A program made the translations under genes and the position numbers. The notes below the pieces were generated by a model, which was given only the letters and a program-made list of their open reading frames with translations, was not told the origin of the DNA and searched no databases. Shown one piece after another: positions 7,328 to 16,454 of a stretch of 64,000 nt of DNA (within the stretch, counting starts at the first letter, position 1; every line of letters begins with the position of its first letter). Origin of the DNA: Chlorobiota bacterium (GTDB lineage Bacteria > Bacteroidota > Ignavibacteria > OLB7); contig JAEUSP010000019.1 in the NCBI GenBank assembly GCA_016788565.1, positions 62,001 through 126,000 on the forward strand, written 5' to 3'.

Positions 7328-8020
7328 TTATCGCCGTTGCCTGCGTTGCTCTTCACTGCCGATCAACGTAATCCTGTCAGACTCAAAAACATTCACCCCG
7401 TGAAGCTCTTGGTTGGCGATCCAAATCATTGCTTGCGCCACCGTTTGCGCAGCAATGGGGCGGTAGCGGCGTAGCCCGCCAAACATCAGCGGCGACAGCG
7501 CGCGGAACAGTATGGTTCCCATCCGTTCGCCAAATCGCTCTTCGGTTCGTTCGCCAGTTAAAAATGACGGGCGGAAGACTTGAAGCCCCTGGTAGGGCAG
7601 GCCCCGTAATGCCTGCTCGATCTCACCTTTCACGCGGCTGTAAAACACCCGCGAGCGTGCGCTTGCGCCGATTGAGCTGACCAGCAAAAACTGCGTCGCC
7701 CCACCTTCTACGGCTCGTTTCGCCAGCTCGTGAACATAGGTGAAGTCAACTTTGTAGAACTGGTCTCGGGTGCGGGCTTTGTGGATGGTGGTTCCTAATG
7801 TGCAGAAGACGTGGTCGGAGGCGGGGAAATCTGGAAGGCGGGGGATAAGGTCGAAGTTGATGACGCGCTGCACCAATTTGGGGTGAAACGCCGCGGCCGA
7901 CAACTGCCGACGAACAAGAACGATGACCCGCTCGTAACGGTCATCGGCAAGAAGTTGTTGAAGGCAATGCCCCCCCACAAGTCCGCTTGCGCCCACAAGA
8001 AGCGCGGTGCGTTTGGTCAT
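7328..8020 (-). CDS. NAD(P)-binding Rossmann oxidoreductase (HTATIP2/atypical SDR-like)
   Basis: A 230-residue protein. The start is set at the ATG at 8020, just before TALLVGASGLVGGHCLQQLL. This carries the glycine-rich GASGLVG nucleotide-binding motif at the very N-terminus; an upstream in-frame ATG would add 17 unrelated residues. Further family marks are FCTLGTTIHKARTRDQFYKV, LLVSSIGASARSRVFYSRVK (SSIGA with YxxxK) and VFRPSFLTGERTE. This layout matches small atypical short-chain dehydrogenases related to eukaryotic CC3/HTATIP2. The substrate is unknown. It stands alone, convergent with the DUF1579 gene. Confidence 0.82.
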   Translation of the reverse strand: MTKRTALLVGASGLVGGHCLQQLLADDRYERVIVLVRRQLSAAAFHPKLVQRVINFDLIPRLPDFPASDHVFCTLGTTIHKARTRDQFYKVDFTYVHELAKRAVEGGATQFLLVSSIGASARSRVFYSRVKGEIEQALRGLPYQGLQVFRPSFLTGERTEERFGERMGTILFRALSPLMFGGLRRYRPIAAQTVAQAMIWIANQELHGVNVFESDRITLIGSEEQRRQRR

Positions 8021-8167
8021 AAATATTCCCGATGTGTCACGTGTGCAGTTGGCTAAGTTTGGGGGCTGCAAAAGCGTTCATCGCGGGGAAACGCTCAATC
8101 ACTGGCGGAAAGTTCCGTCGGAAAATTTCTCGGAAAATTTCGTGGTCAATATCGGCAGTGGGTACGC

Positions 8168-9055
8168 TTACTCACCCTCATCCCCGTGGTGGATGCGTTC
8201 CTCCACCCCAATTCTGCCGCTGTCAATCGTGTCACCTTGAACGGTGATGCACCAAAATTTCAGTTCTACCCCCGTGGCTTCCATCAGCATTGCTGCGTGG
8301 GCACCGCTAAAGCGAACTTGGCTTTGCGGAACCCCTGCTCGCTCAGGATAGATATTGGCTCCACCCAACCCATTCACGAAGTACGGAATCCCTTCAACGT
8401 GCAGCCGCTCGTACACATGCTCGTGGCCAGCTAACACGACCGATGCTCCCCAAGCCGTAAATGGCCATTGCATTGCCGTGTCCGGCTGATGATTTATCCC
8501 TGATGATAGATACGGAGGGTGATGGAAATAGACGATCTTCCAGGGCGCAGCTGCCTCCGCCAATCGCTCCTTCAGCCAACGGGCTTGGATTGATGTATCG
8601 CTCTTTCCGTCAGGCTCATGCTTGTCGCTGTCAAGGGCAAAAAAATGGATGGGGCCTTGCCGGAACTCGTAGTAGCGTTCATTCCCCGGCAGGGTGAAGT
8701 ATTCCAAATATGGCTTTGCCCCGGGTGTGTACCAGTCGTGGTTGCCAAGCGATGGGTAGAAGCGATTGACCGTTCCACCCGCGCCAAACTTCCCCCGGTA
8801 GGGGTGGATAAACTGGTGGTAGTATTGCCCGATATTTTGGTCAATCGTTGTGTCCGAGCCACGCGGATAGTTGTTGTCGCCAACGGTGATGATAAGGTCC
8901 GGATTCCAGCTTTGCACCAGCCTGGCAACCGCTGCTTCGTTCGCCCCAGCTTTGCCGTAATCGCCGATGACGGCAAAACGGAGTACGCTATCCTGGCAGT
9001 AGAGCTGACAGCAGAGTGAGGCTGACCAGAAGAGCAAAGCAAAGAGGAATCGCAT
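8168..9055 (-). CDS. Exported metallophosphoesterase (purple acid phosphatase-like)
   Basis: A 295-residue protein with a signal peptide (FLFALLFWSASLCCQLYCQ). A calcineurin-like catalytic domain follows with the metal-binding blocks FAVIGDYGKAG, TVGDNNYPRG, PSLGNHDWY, YFHHPPY and LAGHEHVYERL. The order D, GDxxY, GNHD, HH, GHxH is complete, so the enzyme is probably active. The GDNNY and GHEHVYER signatures resemble purple acid phosphatases and related extracellular phosphoesterases. It ends in a beta-rich segment. It lies 21 bp downstream of purM on the same strand and may be co-transcribed. Confidence 0.9.
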   Translation of the reverse strand: MRFLFALLFWSASLCCQLYCQDSVLRFAVIGDYGKAGANEAAVARLVQSWNPDLIITVGDNNYPRGSDTTIDQNIGQYYHQFIHPYRGKFGAGGTVNRFYPSLGNHDWYTPGAKPYLEYFTLPGNERYYEFRQGPIHFFALDSDKHEPDGKSDTSIQARWLKERLAEAAAPWKIVYFHHPPYLSSGINHQPDTAMQWPFTAWGASVVLAGHEHVYERLHVEGIPYFVNGLGGANIYPERAGVPQSQVRFSGAHAAMLMEATGVELKFWCITVQGDTIDSGRIGVEERIHHGDEGE

Positions 9056-9076
9056 GGCAGGAGGGAGGATAAACGG

Positions 9077-10096
9077 TTAGCCTTGCTCCGTGACTTCCCC
9101 AATCACCACCGGCTGCTCCCCCAGTTCTTGCAATCGGGCAATCACAGAATCTGCGGCGTTTGGCGCGGCCACTATCACCAGCCCGATCCCAAGATTCATT
9201 GCTTGCTGGATGTCTTCTTCCGGCACGTTCCCTTCGCGCTGAATCATCCTGAAAATTGCTGGGCGTTCCCACGCGCTCCAATCAATGGATAGTTGCAGCG
9301 GTTGGCGCACCACGCGCGAAGTGTTCCCAACAAGCCCGCCGCCAGTGATGTGGGAGTAGGCATGAACTCCATCAATATCACACGTCGCTTGAATGGCACC
9401 AAGGTAGGAACGATGCACCGCCAGCAACGCTTCGCCGATTGTTTGGTCGCTATCGTGAACCCGATCCTGAAGTGTGAAACGGGGGAAGAGAACCGCGCGC
9501 GCAAGTGAGTAGCCGTTGGTGTGCAGCCCGGTGCTGGGCAGGCCAATCAGCAGATCGCCCGCCGCCGAGTTGTTGCCAACAATCATCTTGGAACGCTCAA
9601 CAACGCCAACAATCGTTCCCGCCAAATCGAACTCACCATCGTGGTACATCGAAGGCATCTCGGCTGTTTCCCCGCCGATTAACGCTGCGTTGTTTTGGCG
9701 GCAAGCAACCGCGAACCCACTAATTACATCGGCAGCAACCGCAGGGTTCAGCCGCCCGGTGGCGAAGTAATCCATGAAGAAAAGCGGAACCGCGCCGCAG
9801 ACTGCGATGTCGTTCACGCAGTGGTTCACAAGGTCCTGGCCGACGGTGCCGTAGCGTTCGGCCATGAAGGCAACTTTCAGTTTTGTCCCAACTCCATCCA
9901 CCGAGGAAACCAGCACCGGCTGGTCGTATTCTTTCAGGAAACTGACATCGTACAATCCGCCAAACCCGCCGATGTCGGCAAGCACACGGCTGTTAAAGGT
10001 GGAGCGAACCATCGGCTTGATTCGGCTGACGGTCTCTTCCCCAGCTTCGATATCAACGCCAGCGGTTTTGTAGGTGATTGCTGATTCGGTGGTCAT
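9077..10096 (-). CDS. purM: Phosphoribosylformylglycinamidine cyclo-ligase (AIR synthase)
   Basis: A 339-residue PurM. It catalyses ATP-dependent ring closure of FGAM to aminoimidazole ribotide in purine synthesis in the cytoplasm. Signatures include YKTAGVDIEAGEE near the N-terminus, GGFGGLYD, SSVDGVGTKLKVA, GQDLVNHCVNDI, LIGGETAEMP, GLPSTGLHTNGYSLAR and HITGGGLVGN. The length is typical. A minus-strand TATCTTGC at 10152-10159, inside the end of the upstream kinase gene, may be its promoter. A second purine gene, purE, is at 38793; the two are not clustered. Confidence 0.97.
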   Translation of the reverse strand: MTTESAITYKTAGVDIEAGEETVSRIKPMVRSTFNSRVLADIGGFGGLYDVSFLKEYDQPVLVSSVDGVGTKLKVAFMAERYGTVGQDLVNHCVNDIAVCGAVPLFFMDYFATGRLNPAVAADVISGFAVACRQNNAALIGGETAEMPSMYHDGEFDLAGTIVGVVERSKMIVGNNSAAGDLLIGLPSTGLHTNGYSLARAVLFPRFTLQDRVHDSDQTIGEALLAVHRSYLGAIQATCDIDGVHAYSHITGGGLVGNTSRVVRQPLQLSIDWSAWERPAIFRMIQREGNVPEEDIQQAMNLGIGLVIVAAPNAADSVIARLQELGEQPVVIGEVTEQG

Positions 10097-10151
10097 GGTT
10101 CTGTTGCGGGCTTCTGTTGATTAAATAACCGTGGTCTGTTTTCTGTTGGCT

Positions 10152-10159
10152 GCAAGATA
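10152..10159 (-). promoter_or_regulatory. Candidate -7 element for purM
   Basis: Minus-strand TATCTTGC resembles TAnnTTTG and lies 55 bp upstream of the purM start. No TTG is seen at the -33 spacing. It overlaps the stop-codon region of the kinase gene upstream. Confidence 0.25.
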
Positions 10160-10161
10160 AC

Positions 10162-11535
10162 TCATCCTTCAGTTGCTTTCAGCCGGATGCGGAAGGTTGT
10201 TCCGGCACTGGAGGAATCCTTGATGGTGATCTTCCCCTTGTGGTACTCCTCAACAATCCGCCGCGCCAGCGATAACCCCAGCCCCCAGCCACGTTGCTTT
10301 GTCGAGAATCCAGGACGGAAAATATCCTTGCGAATTTTGGGATCAATGCCGCGCCCGTTGTCCTGAACATCTATCACGGCAAGGTCGCGGATGCGGCGCA
10401 GCCGAAAATGGATGGTTCCTTCGGGGCGGTCAATCGCGTCGGCGGCGTTGCGAACAAGGTTCTCCAGCACCCACTCGAACAACTCCACATTGATGGCTGA
10501 ATAAACCGGTTCGGGCGCGTCAAGGGTGATGATGACTTTGCGGCCAATGTTGGGCAATCGCCGCTGGAAGTAGGCCATGATTGTTGTGAGCACCTCGTTC
10601 AGATTCACCGGCTTTAACTCTGCAGCCGAACCAATTTTGCTAAAGCGATGCGCCACGCGGTTCAATCGCTCGATGTCCCGCTCCATTTCTGCGGCGGCCT
10701 CAAGCACTTGCGGTGGGTCGTCGGGCATGTAGCGGAGCAGCTCAATCCAGCCCATCAGCGAGCTAAGTGGGGTACCAAGTTGGTGGGCGGTTTCCTTTGC
10801 CATTCCCACCCAAATGTTCGATTGCTCGTTCCGCTTCACGTGGCTGAACCCAATGTAGCCAACCAGAATGAACATCGCCACAATCGTAAGCTCAACATAC
10901 GGGAGCATACTCAACTGCTGCAACGCTTTGGAGTCGTCGTAGAAGATGTAGTTGCTGATGATGGAGTCGCGCAGTTGAATGGTTTTGGTGATGAACGGAG
11001 CCGCCATCAACGCCGGAGAAGCCGCCGAATCGCTGGCGGAGTCGGTGGCAAGCGGTGGTGGCACGGGAACCCGAATCACCGTGTCGCGCAGGGTGAAGGT
11101 GTAAACGATGATCGGGTCGTAGGCCTCTTCCATATCTTTCACCAACGCTTCGGCCTGCTTCAGCTGTTGTTCGGGGGTGGCGGTGGTGTCGTAATCAAGG
11201 TACTTCCCAACAACCTCTGTTCTTCCATCGGGAAGTGTTTGGATGGAGGGTTTCTTCTCGGCATCGGTCAGCATCATCGGGAATTCGATGGTGGTGACTA
11301 AATCAACTGCAAGGTTCAGCGCGGGGGTGGAGCTTGGGTCGGCGTTTTCGTCGTTGATCAGCTCCTGCAAGGTTTTGCCGTACAGCTCAATCGTCTTCCG
11401 CTCGGCCTGCCGAAGGTCGTTCACTAATTGCTGGGTGAACCACAAGGTTCCGGCAACAATGGCAAACGCCAACACCACAAGCAGCAGCTTAAGGTTGGCA
11501 CTTGCCGGAAGCCGGATGGATTTCAGTGATGACAA
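10162..11535 (-). CDS. Membrane sensor histidine kinase
   Basis: A 457-residue kinase with a transmembrane helix at about residues 15-34 and a second at about 213-233. The roughly 180-residue periplasmic domain between them is not recognised. The phospho-acceptor block is KETAHQLGTPLSSLMGW, with His251. The ATPase part has LENLVRNAADAID (N box, about 358-369), VQDNGRGID (G1) and GWGLGLSLARRIVEE (G2). It should autophosphorylate and pass phosphate to a response regulator, but no regulator gene is adjacent, so it is an orphan in this window. It lies between hisS and purM on the same strand. Confidence 0.93.
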   Translation of the reverse strand: MSSLKSIRLPASANLKLLLVVLAFAIVAGTLWFTQQLVNDLRQAERKTIELYGKTLQELINDENADPSSTPALNLAVDLVTTIEFPMMLTDAEKKPSIQTLPDGRTEVVGKYLDYDTTATPEQQLKQAEALVKDMEEAYDPIIVYTFTLRDTVIRVPVPPPLATDSASDSAASPALMAAPFITKTIQLRDSIISNYIFYDDSKALQQLSMLPYVELTIVAMFILVGYIGFSHVKRNEQSNIWVGMAKETAHQLGTPLSSLMGWIELLRYMPDDPPQVLEAAAEMERDIERLNRVAHRFSKIGSAAELKPVNLNEVLTTIMAYFQRRLPNIGRKVIITLDAPEPVYSAINVELFEWVLENLVRNAADAIDRPEGTIHFRLRRIRDLAVIDVQDNGRGIDPKIRKDIFRPGFSTKQRGWGLGLSLARRIVEEYHKGKITIKDSSSAGTTFRIRLKATEG

Positions 11536-11589
11536 ATGGAGTTGGAAATTTTCCGTTGTGTGTTCCCCCTCTCTTCATCTCTCTTCTCC

Positions 11590-11619
11590 CCTCTCTGTGC
11601 CCTCTGTGTCTCTGTGGTT
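11590..11619 (-). repeat. Dispersed repeat AACCACAGAG..., copy A
   Basis: Read on the minus strand this begins AACCACAGAGACACAGAG and continues with a third ACAGAG unit, so it is built of near 9-bp units. A related copy is at 24448-24480 on the plus strand. It fills the short gap between hisS and the kinase gene, next to a run of eight C's at 11631-11638. Confidence 0.65.
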
Positions 11620-11645
11620 TTTTTTCTTCTCCCCCCCCGTAGTGA

Positions 11646-12926
11646 TTATCCCCCTTCTTCTCGGCTCTGAATCACGTTCAGCAAATCCCCTAACTCTACT
11701 TCTTGCTGGGCGTGGCCTTGCATATCTTTCAGTTGAGCTTTTCCGGCAGCAAGTTCGTTGTCGCCGGCAATCACAACGTGGCGGGCGTTGCGGCGGTTGG
11801 CTTCGCGCATTTGGGCTTTCATGGAACGCCCCAGCAGGTCACAATCGGCAGCAAGCCCAGCTTGGCGGATCAGCCGTGTTGTTTGCACCGCCCAAGCGCG
11901 CGCCGAATCTCCCAAGCCAACAACAAACACATCAAGAGCGGCACTCTGGTTGGGGATTGCCCCGGCGGCTTCGGCAGCAAGAAGCAACCGATCTATCCCA
12001 AACCCGAACCCAATGGCTGGGGTTGCTGGGCCGCCAAGTTGCTCAATCAATCCGTCATATCTGCCGCCGCCGCCAAGCGCGTCCTGGGCACCAAGATCAA
12101 GCCCTTGGAACTCGAACGCGGTGCGGGTGTAGTAATCCAGCCCGCGCACCAGTTTGTGATCTACAACGTACTGAACTCCGGCATCATCAAGCAAGCCCCG
12201 TACTCGGTTGAAATGCGCCCGCGATTCATCGGCAAGGAAGTCCAAAATTTTCGGCGCGTCGGCGGTTGCGGCAACATCTTCCTCCTTTTTGGAATCCAAC
12301 ACCCGCAGTGGGTTGCTCTCCATCCGGCGGATGCTCTCTTGGCTAAGTTGGCTGCGGCGTGCGTTCAAAAACTCAAGCAATGCCACCCGGTAGGCGGCGC
12401 GTTCTTCTGGCATGCCCAGTGAGTTCAGCCGCAGCCGGTAGTTGCGGATTCCAAGCGATTCAATCAGGCCAACGCCAGCAAGGATCACCTCCGCATCAGC
12501 CTCCGGCAATGGCGATCCGATAAGCTCAATACCAAACGTTGTGAACTGCCGATACCGCCCCGACTGAGGTTGTTCGTAGCGGAATGCTGGGCCAACGTAG
12601 TACCATTTCGTCAGCCCCTGATTCTTCCCAATCTCATGTTCAATCCAAGCGCGGACAGCACCGGCGGTAAGCTCGGGGCGAAGGGTGAGTGATTCTGGTG
12701 GGTCGCTTTTATCAAGGAAGGAGTACATCTCCTTGCTGACAACGTCAGTCCCTTCGCCAACACCACGGGAGAACAGTTCGGTGGATTCCACCAACGGAAG
12801 CCGAAGCTCGCCGTAGCCGTAGCGGCGCATCTGGTCGCGGATGATCCCCTCCAGCCACTGCCAGCGGAGCGATTCTTCCGGAAGCGTGTCGCGGAAGCCT
12901 TTTAAGGATTGATAACGAGAAGCCAT
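11646..12926 (-). CDS. hisS: Histidine--tRNA ligase
   Basis: A 426-residue class II aminoacyl-tRNA synthetase that charges tRNA-His in the cytoplasm. The start is the ATG at 12926, giving RYQSLKGFRDTLPEES; the longer frame adds 19 unlikely residues. Recognisable parts are motif 2 (FRYEQPQSGRYRQFTTFGIE), the histidine motif LVRGLDYYTRTAFEFQG, GGGRYDGLI, motif 3 (IGFGFGIDRLLL) and a C-terminal anticodon-binding domain. The length is normal. It follows modB by 57 bp on the same strand, an unusual neighbour, and precedes an orphan kinase. Confidence 0.96.
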   Translation of the reverse strand: MASRYQSLKGFRDTLPEESLRWQWLEGIIRDQMRRYGYGELRLPLVESTELFSRGVGEGTDVVSKEMYSFLDKSDPPESLTLRPELTAGAVRAWIEHEIGKNQGLTKWYYVGPAFRYEQPQSGRYRQFTTFGIELIGSPLPEADAEVILAGVGLIESLGIRNYRLRLNSLGMPEERAAYRVALLEFLNARRSQLSQESIRRMESNPLRVLDSKKEEDVAATADAPKILDFLADESRAHFNRVRGLLDDAGVQYVVDHKLVRGLDYYTRTAFEFQGLDLGAQDALGGGGRYDGLIEQLGGPATPAIGFGFGIDRLLLAAEAAGAIPNQSAALDVFVVGLGDSARAWAVQTTRLIRQAGLAADCDLLGRSMKAQMREANRRNARHVVIAGDNELAAGKAQLKDMQGHAQQEVELGDLLNVIQSREEGG

Positions 12927-12983
12927 GATAGATAGATGATGACTGTGTGAAAGGAGGAGGAATCCCCCGCTTCGGTTCGGCAC

Positions 12984-13655
12984 TTACTTCCCAACTGCAA
13001 ATTTTCGCTGCATCCCATACACGCACACCAGAATGGTGAAAGATATCGCCAGCAGAAGCAGCGAGGTTTGGCTTGCGGCGGAGTAGTTCAGTGCTTGGAC
13101 GTTATCGTAAATGGCGATGGAGACGGTGCGGGTTTGGCCGGGAAGATTTCCGCCAACCATCATCACCACGCCGAACTCACCCAGGGTGTGCGCAAAACTA
13201 AGGACGATTCCGGCAATCACCCCCGGCGCAGCCAGCGGCAGTGTGATCCGCAGAAACGTCTGCAGCCGCCCCACGCCGGAACACCAGGCCGACTCAATAA
13301 TGTTTCTATCCACGCTGGCAATGGCTGCCGTGAAAGGTTGCACCGCAAACGGCAAGCTGTACAACACCGAAGCAATCAGCACCCCCTGGAAGGTGAACGG
13401 CAGCGTTGTGCCGAACAGGTCGTTCCAGATAATCCCCAGCGTTCCTTGCGGGCTAATCGCTGTCAGGATGTAGAATCCCAAAACAGTTGGCGGAAGAACC
13501 AACGGCAGCGCGACCACCGCTTCAATCAGGAATTTCCAGCGGATGCGTGTGACGCTAAGCCACCACGCCAGCGGCAGGCCAATCGCCAACAGAATCAGCG
13601 AAGTCAGCACCGACAACCGAACGCTTAACCAGAATGCTTGCCAATCCATCGCCAT
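12984..13655 (-). CDS. modB: Molybdate ABC transporter permease ModB
   Basis: A 223-residue inner-membrane permease with about five or six hydrophobic segments. The ABC-permease EAA loop is AWCSGVGRLQTFLRITLPLA; the block FAHTLGEFGVVMMVGGNLPG is characteristic of ModB. Near the N-terminus ALPLVLPPTVLGFYIL also fits. It should form the membrane channel for molybdate or tungstate with ModA and an ATPase. It starts 12 bp after the modA stop, so the two are an operon. No modC ATPase follows; the next gene is hisS. Some of these transporters use an ATPase encoded elsewhere. Confidence 0.95.
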   Translation of the reverse strand: MAMDWQAFWLSVRLSVLTSLILLAIGLPLAWWLSVTRIRWKFLIEAVVALPLVLPPTVLGFYILTAISPQGTLGIIWNDLFGTTLPFTFQGVLIASVLYSLPFAVQPFTAAIASVDRNIIESAWCSGVGRLQTFLRITLPLAAPGVIAGIVLSFAHTLGEFGVVMMVGGNLPGQTRTVSIAIYDNVQALNYSAASQTSLLLLAISFTILVCVYGMQRKFAVGK

Positions 13656-13667
13656 TCCCTTCTGGGG

Positions 13668-14465
13668 TTATGCTTCTGGAATTGAAAACCCGTAGCGGCG
13701 CAGAATCTCCTTCCCGCTTTGGCCAGTGATAAACGCCCGCAACAGTTGCGCCGATCCTGGGTTGGCGGCCCAACGCAAAATCACGCCGCCTTGCTCCAAT
13801 CGTGGATAGAGTTCAAGCGGAATCTCCACATATTTCCCAGCTTTTTGCATTGCTGGGGCTAATGCCAGTGATAGGGCAATAATGCCAGCATCGGCGGCCC
13901 CGGTTTGCGCGAACTGCGCGGTTTGGGCGATGTTGTCGCCGTAGATCAGCCGGGACTTCAGTTGCTGGTAGATTCCACTGTTCGTCAAGGCCGCAACCGC
14001 AGCGCGTCCGTAGGGGGCGTACTCTGGGTTTGCAATCGCCACTTTCTGGGCCGATGAATCGAGCAGCGCACGGATTCCCAGCGAAAGATCAATCGGCGAA
14101 GCAGAAGGAACCCACACCACCAGATGCCCAACGGCATACGTGAACTGGCTTCCGGGAAGGGTCAGATTCTGCTGGGCAAGTTTGTTGGGATACTGAATAT
14201 CTGCCGACAAGTACAGGTCGAACGGAGCGCGGTTGACAAGCTGAGCGTAGAAATTCCCCGACGACCCGTAGGAGGTTGTGACGGTAATCTCGGGATGCTT
14301 CTGCTTGAAGGCGGCGATGACCTCCTCCAGCGCAAATTTCAAATCGGAGGCCGCAGCAATGGCGACGGTTTTGCCGATTGTGGTTTCCTTTTTTGGGAGC
14401 AGAAACCAGAAGGCCGCGGCGGCGATGGCCGCAACCCCAATCACCAAAAAAAATCTCTGTTTCAT
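13668..14465 (-). CDS. modA: Molybdate-binding periplasmic protein ModA
   Basis: A 265-residue substrate-binding protein, starting at the ATG at 14465 ahead of the signal sequence FFLVIGVAAIAAAAFWFLLP. The mature part begins VAIAAASDLKFALEEVIAAF, the ModA family start (AASDL). It continues TTSYGSSGNFYAQLVNRAPF, DLYLSADIQYP and TGAADAGIIALSLALAP. It should bind molybdate or tungstate outside the inner membrane and deliver it to ModB, whose gene follows 12 bp later. No molybdenum-cofactor riboswitch was recognised in the leader. A terminator at 14527-14549 separates it from the upstream PTS-like gene. Confidence 0.94.
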   Translation of the reverse strand: MKQRFFLVIGVAAIAAAAFWFLLPKKETTIGKTVAIAAASDLKFALEEVIAAFKQKHPEITVTTSYGSSGNFYAQLVNRAPFDLYLSADIQYPNKLAQQNLTLPGSQFTYAVGHLVVWVPSASPIDLSLGIRALLDSSAQKVAIANPEYAPYGRAAVAALTNSGIYQQLKSRLIYGDNIAQTAQFAQTGAADAGIIALSLALAPAMQKAGKYVEIPLELYPRLEQGGVILRWAANPGSAQLLRAFITGQSGKEILRRYGFSIPEA

Positions 14466-14526
14466 CGTGGGTCTCATGCTTGGTGGTACATGTCCCAGCA
14501 GTGTGATGACAGCAACTCTGGAACAG

Positions 14527-14549
14527 AAAAGCCCTTCGGCTGGAAGGGC
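14527..14549 (-). terminator. Rho-independent terminator after the PTS IIA-like gene
   Basis: On the minus strand GCCCTTC, loop CAGCC, GAAGGGC is followed by TTTTC. The 7-bp GC-rich stem lies 58 bp after the PTS IIA-like stop and 62 bp before modA. It should insulate the two units. Confidence 0.7.
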
Positions 14550-14606
14550 GTAATCGGGCAGCAGCAAGGTTGAGTGTACTGCGGAAGAAACACCGCCAAC
14601 AACCAA

Positions 14607-15077
14607 CTACGTTGCGAAGTACCGCCCTTCCTCCTGTCGGAATAACTCCAACACCTGTTCTGGGCTTGTGGCCTGAAGCAGTTGGCTGCGGAAGGAGTCG
14701 CTGTTCATCAGGCGGCTGACGCGGCTAAGCAGTTTCAGGTGGGCCCCAACGTGGGAGTCGTTTCCAACAAGCATGAAGATCAGCCGGACGGGTTGGTCAT
14801 CCAAGGAATCGAAATCGAGCGGCTGCGCGGTGATTGCAAAGGCGGCAGTGATATCACTAATGGCATCGGTTTTTCCGTGTGGGATAGCAAAGCCATGCCC
14901 CACGCCGGTGCTCATAATTTTTTCCCGTTCCAAAATGGCCATGCGAACCTTCTCCAGAGTAATCACTTTGGGTGAGGTCTCTAGCATATTGACCATGCTG
15001 TTCAACGCTTCTTCCTTGGTTTCAGCCTGAAGTTTTGTTGCGATGAACGCCGTGCTCAGTATCGAGGAAATGTGCAT
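14607..15077 (-). CDS. PTS IIA (PtsN/fructose-type) domain protein
   Basis: A 156-residue single EIIA domain of the fructose/nitrogen type, starting at the ATG at 15077. The phosphorylation-site block is STGVGHGFAIPHGKTDAI, where the second His (IPHGK) is the usual phospho-acceptor. The later RLIFMLVGNDSHVGAHLKLL also fits the family. No sugar-specific IIB/IIC genes are adjacent, so a regulatory role as in PtsN is more likely than sugar transport. It is followed by a clear terminator and is probably monocistronic. Confidence 0.9.
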   Translation of the reverse strand: MHISSILSTAFIATKLQAETKEEALNSMVNMLETSPKVITLEKVRMAILEREKIMSTGVGHGFAIPHGKTDAISDITAAFAITAQPLDFDSLDDQPVRLIFMLVGNDSHVGAHLKLLSRVSRLMNSDSFRSQLLQATSPEQVLELFRQEEGRYFAT

Positions 15078-15215
15078 GTCGGCTCCCTGAACTGATGGGA
15101 AATGGGTTGATTCTACCCGGTTTAGCGGATCGGCAACATACAAAAAAAGGAAGGGGAGAAAGTGTGAAGAACAATTCGGGACGATGCGGGCAACAAGGCG
15201 GGCGCGGCGGGCTGG

Positions 15216-16454
15216 TTATTGGGTGATTGCTTGGCATCCGGCCACCGCCAATGCGGTTGCCAGGATTGGGTCATCCTCTTTCATTAGCACGCTGTGGTGG
15301 TTTCGGAAACTGCCATCTTCTTGCTGCCCGGCAGCGTAGATGGCGGCGGCTTGTTGCGGCCAGTCGCCACCAATCCCCAATGCGCGGTAGGCTTGGCAGC
15401 GGCCAGCAAGGTGGTAGTAGTGAAGTGCCAAATGCCAGGGTTCGGGGTCCCCTTCGGGGATTCCTTCGGGGCGGTCAAGAATTGGGTGAGTAATCAGCCA
15501 GTTGCGCACGGCCCCAACCCGTTCGTCGGTACGTGGAACGCCAGCGGCCACCAATGCTAACGCGCCGTCGCAGGTTGCCGTGGCGTAGCTTCGGAAACTG
15601 GGTCGGTGGCCGGCATCGGCGGGTTCTTGCAGCCCTTTGTTTGCCCCCAGCACAATCGGCGAAAAGTAGAAACCACCATCGTAGCGGACCTTCCCCACGG
15701 CCTGCTCATCCAACCGGTCGTGTGGCTGCTGGCGTTGCTCGGATGGATGTTTCTGAAGTAGCCGCAAAAAAGCGATTGCTTGGTTGTACATCGCTTGGTC
15801 CTTCACCCCCGCTTCACGCATGGACTGAAGCACCATCCGGTGGTGCGAAAGATCAACATGGCCGGGGGTTCCGTTGGGTAAATCTGGCGAGCCAAATCCC
15901 CACGCGCCGTAGGCCAGATGATCCGGCGCAAACCCGCGCTGTTCGGTGAGTTGCTGGCGTTGCAGGTAGCCAATGGCGCGCTCAATCAACGGGCGGTCGC
16001 TTGGTTTGCCGGCGGCGGCCAAGCAGCGCAGCCCGTAGCTGGTGGCGTAGTTGGGATATTCAGTGATGTCGGGGTCCCCCAGCCCAATGCAGCCATCGGC
16101 GTTGATGCTTCCACGAATGAACTCCAATCCCCGCTCAACCTGTTGCTGCCGTCCGTTCAACAGTTCGGGGGGAAGCCGGAGCAGTGCTTGCAACACAAAC
16201 GGAGTGAAGGCTTGGCCAGAGCGGAGCATTGCATACTGGGGGCTTCGCCAAGCTCCATCGGAAGATTGTTGGCCCCAAAGATATTCGGCGGCGCGGCGCA
16301 GAGTTTGGGTGGGAGCGGTGGTGCTGTTGCAGCCGCTGAGTAGAGTTGGGACGCTTCCCCCAATCAGAAGAAGCGTCCCACCGCCGATTGCTTGTTTCAG
16401 GAAGGTGCGCCGGCTACGGTCTGCGATGCCGACGGTGGCTGATGAGTGATCCAT
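15216..16454 (-). CDS. Tat-exported squalene-cyclase/prenyltransferase-like alpha-toroid protein
   Basis: A 412-residue protein starting at the ATG at 16454, which overlaps the previous stop by one base (TAATG). The N-terminus has a twin-arginine signal (SRRTFLKQAIGGG) followed by a hydrophobic run and a lipobox-like LLSGC. The rest is alpha-helical with QW-like repeats: AAEYLWGQQSSDGAWR, QEDGSFRNHHSVL and related segments. Squalene-hopene cyclases and protein prenyltransferases share this fold. The cyclase DxDD catalytic motif is absent, and the protein is much shorter than a cyclase. It is co-transcribed with another repeat protein of the same kind. The function is unknown. Confidence 0.72.
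   Translation of the reverse strand: MDHSSATVGIADRSRRTFLKQAIGGGTLLLIGGSVPTLLSGCNSTTAPTQTLRRAAEYLWGQQSSDGAWRSPQYAMLRSGQAFTPFVLQALLRLPPELLNGRQQQVERGLEFIRGSINADGCIGLGDPDITEYPNYATSYGLRCLAAAGKPSDRPLIERAIGYLQRQQLTEQRGFAPDHLAYGAWGFGSPDLPNGTPGHVDLSHHRMVLQSMREAGVKDQAMYNQAIAFLRLLQKHPSEQRQQPHDRLDEQAVGKVRYDGGFYFSPIVLGANKGLQEPADAGHRPSFRSYATATCDGALALVAAGVPRTDERVGAVRNWLITHPILDRPEGIPEGDPEPWHLALHYYHLAGRCQAYRALGIGGDWPQQAAAIYAAGQQEDGSFRNHHSVLMKEDDPILATALAVAGCQAITQ

Noticed and set aside
14466-14606. Possible molybdenum-cofactor riboswitch before modA
   Set aside because: The only clear structure is a simple terminator belonging to the upstream gene; the conserved Moco aptamer sequence is not visible.
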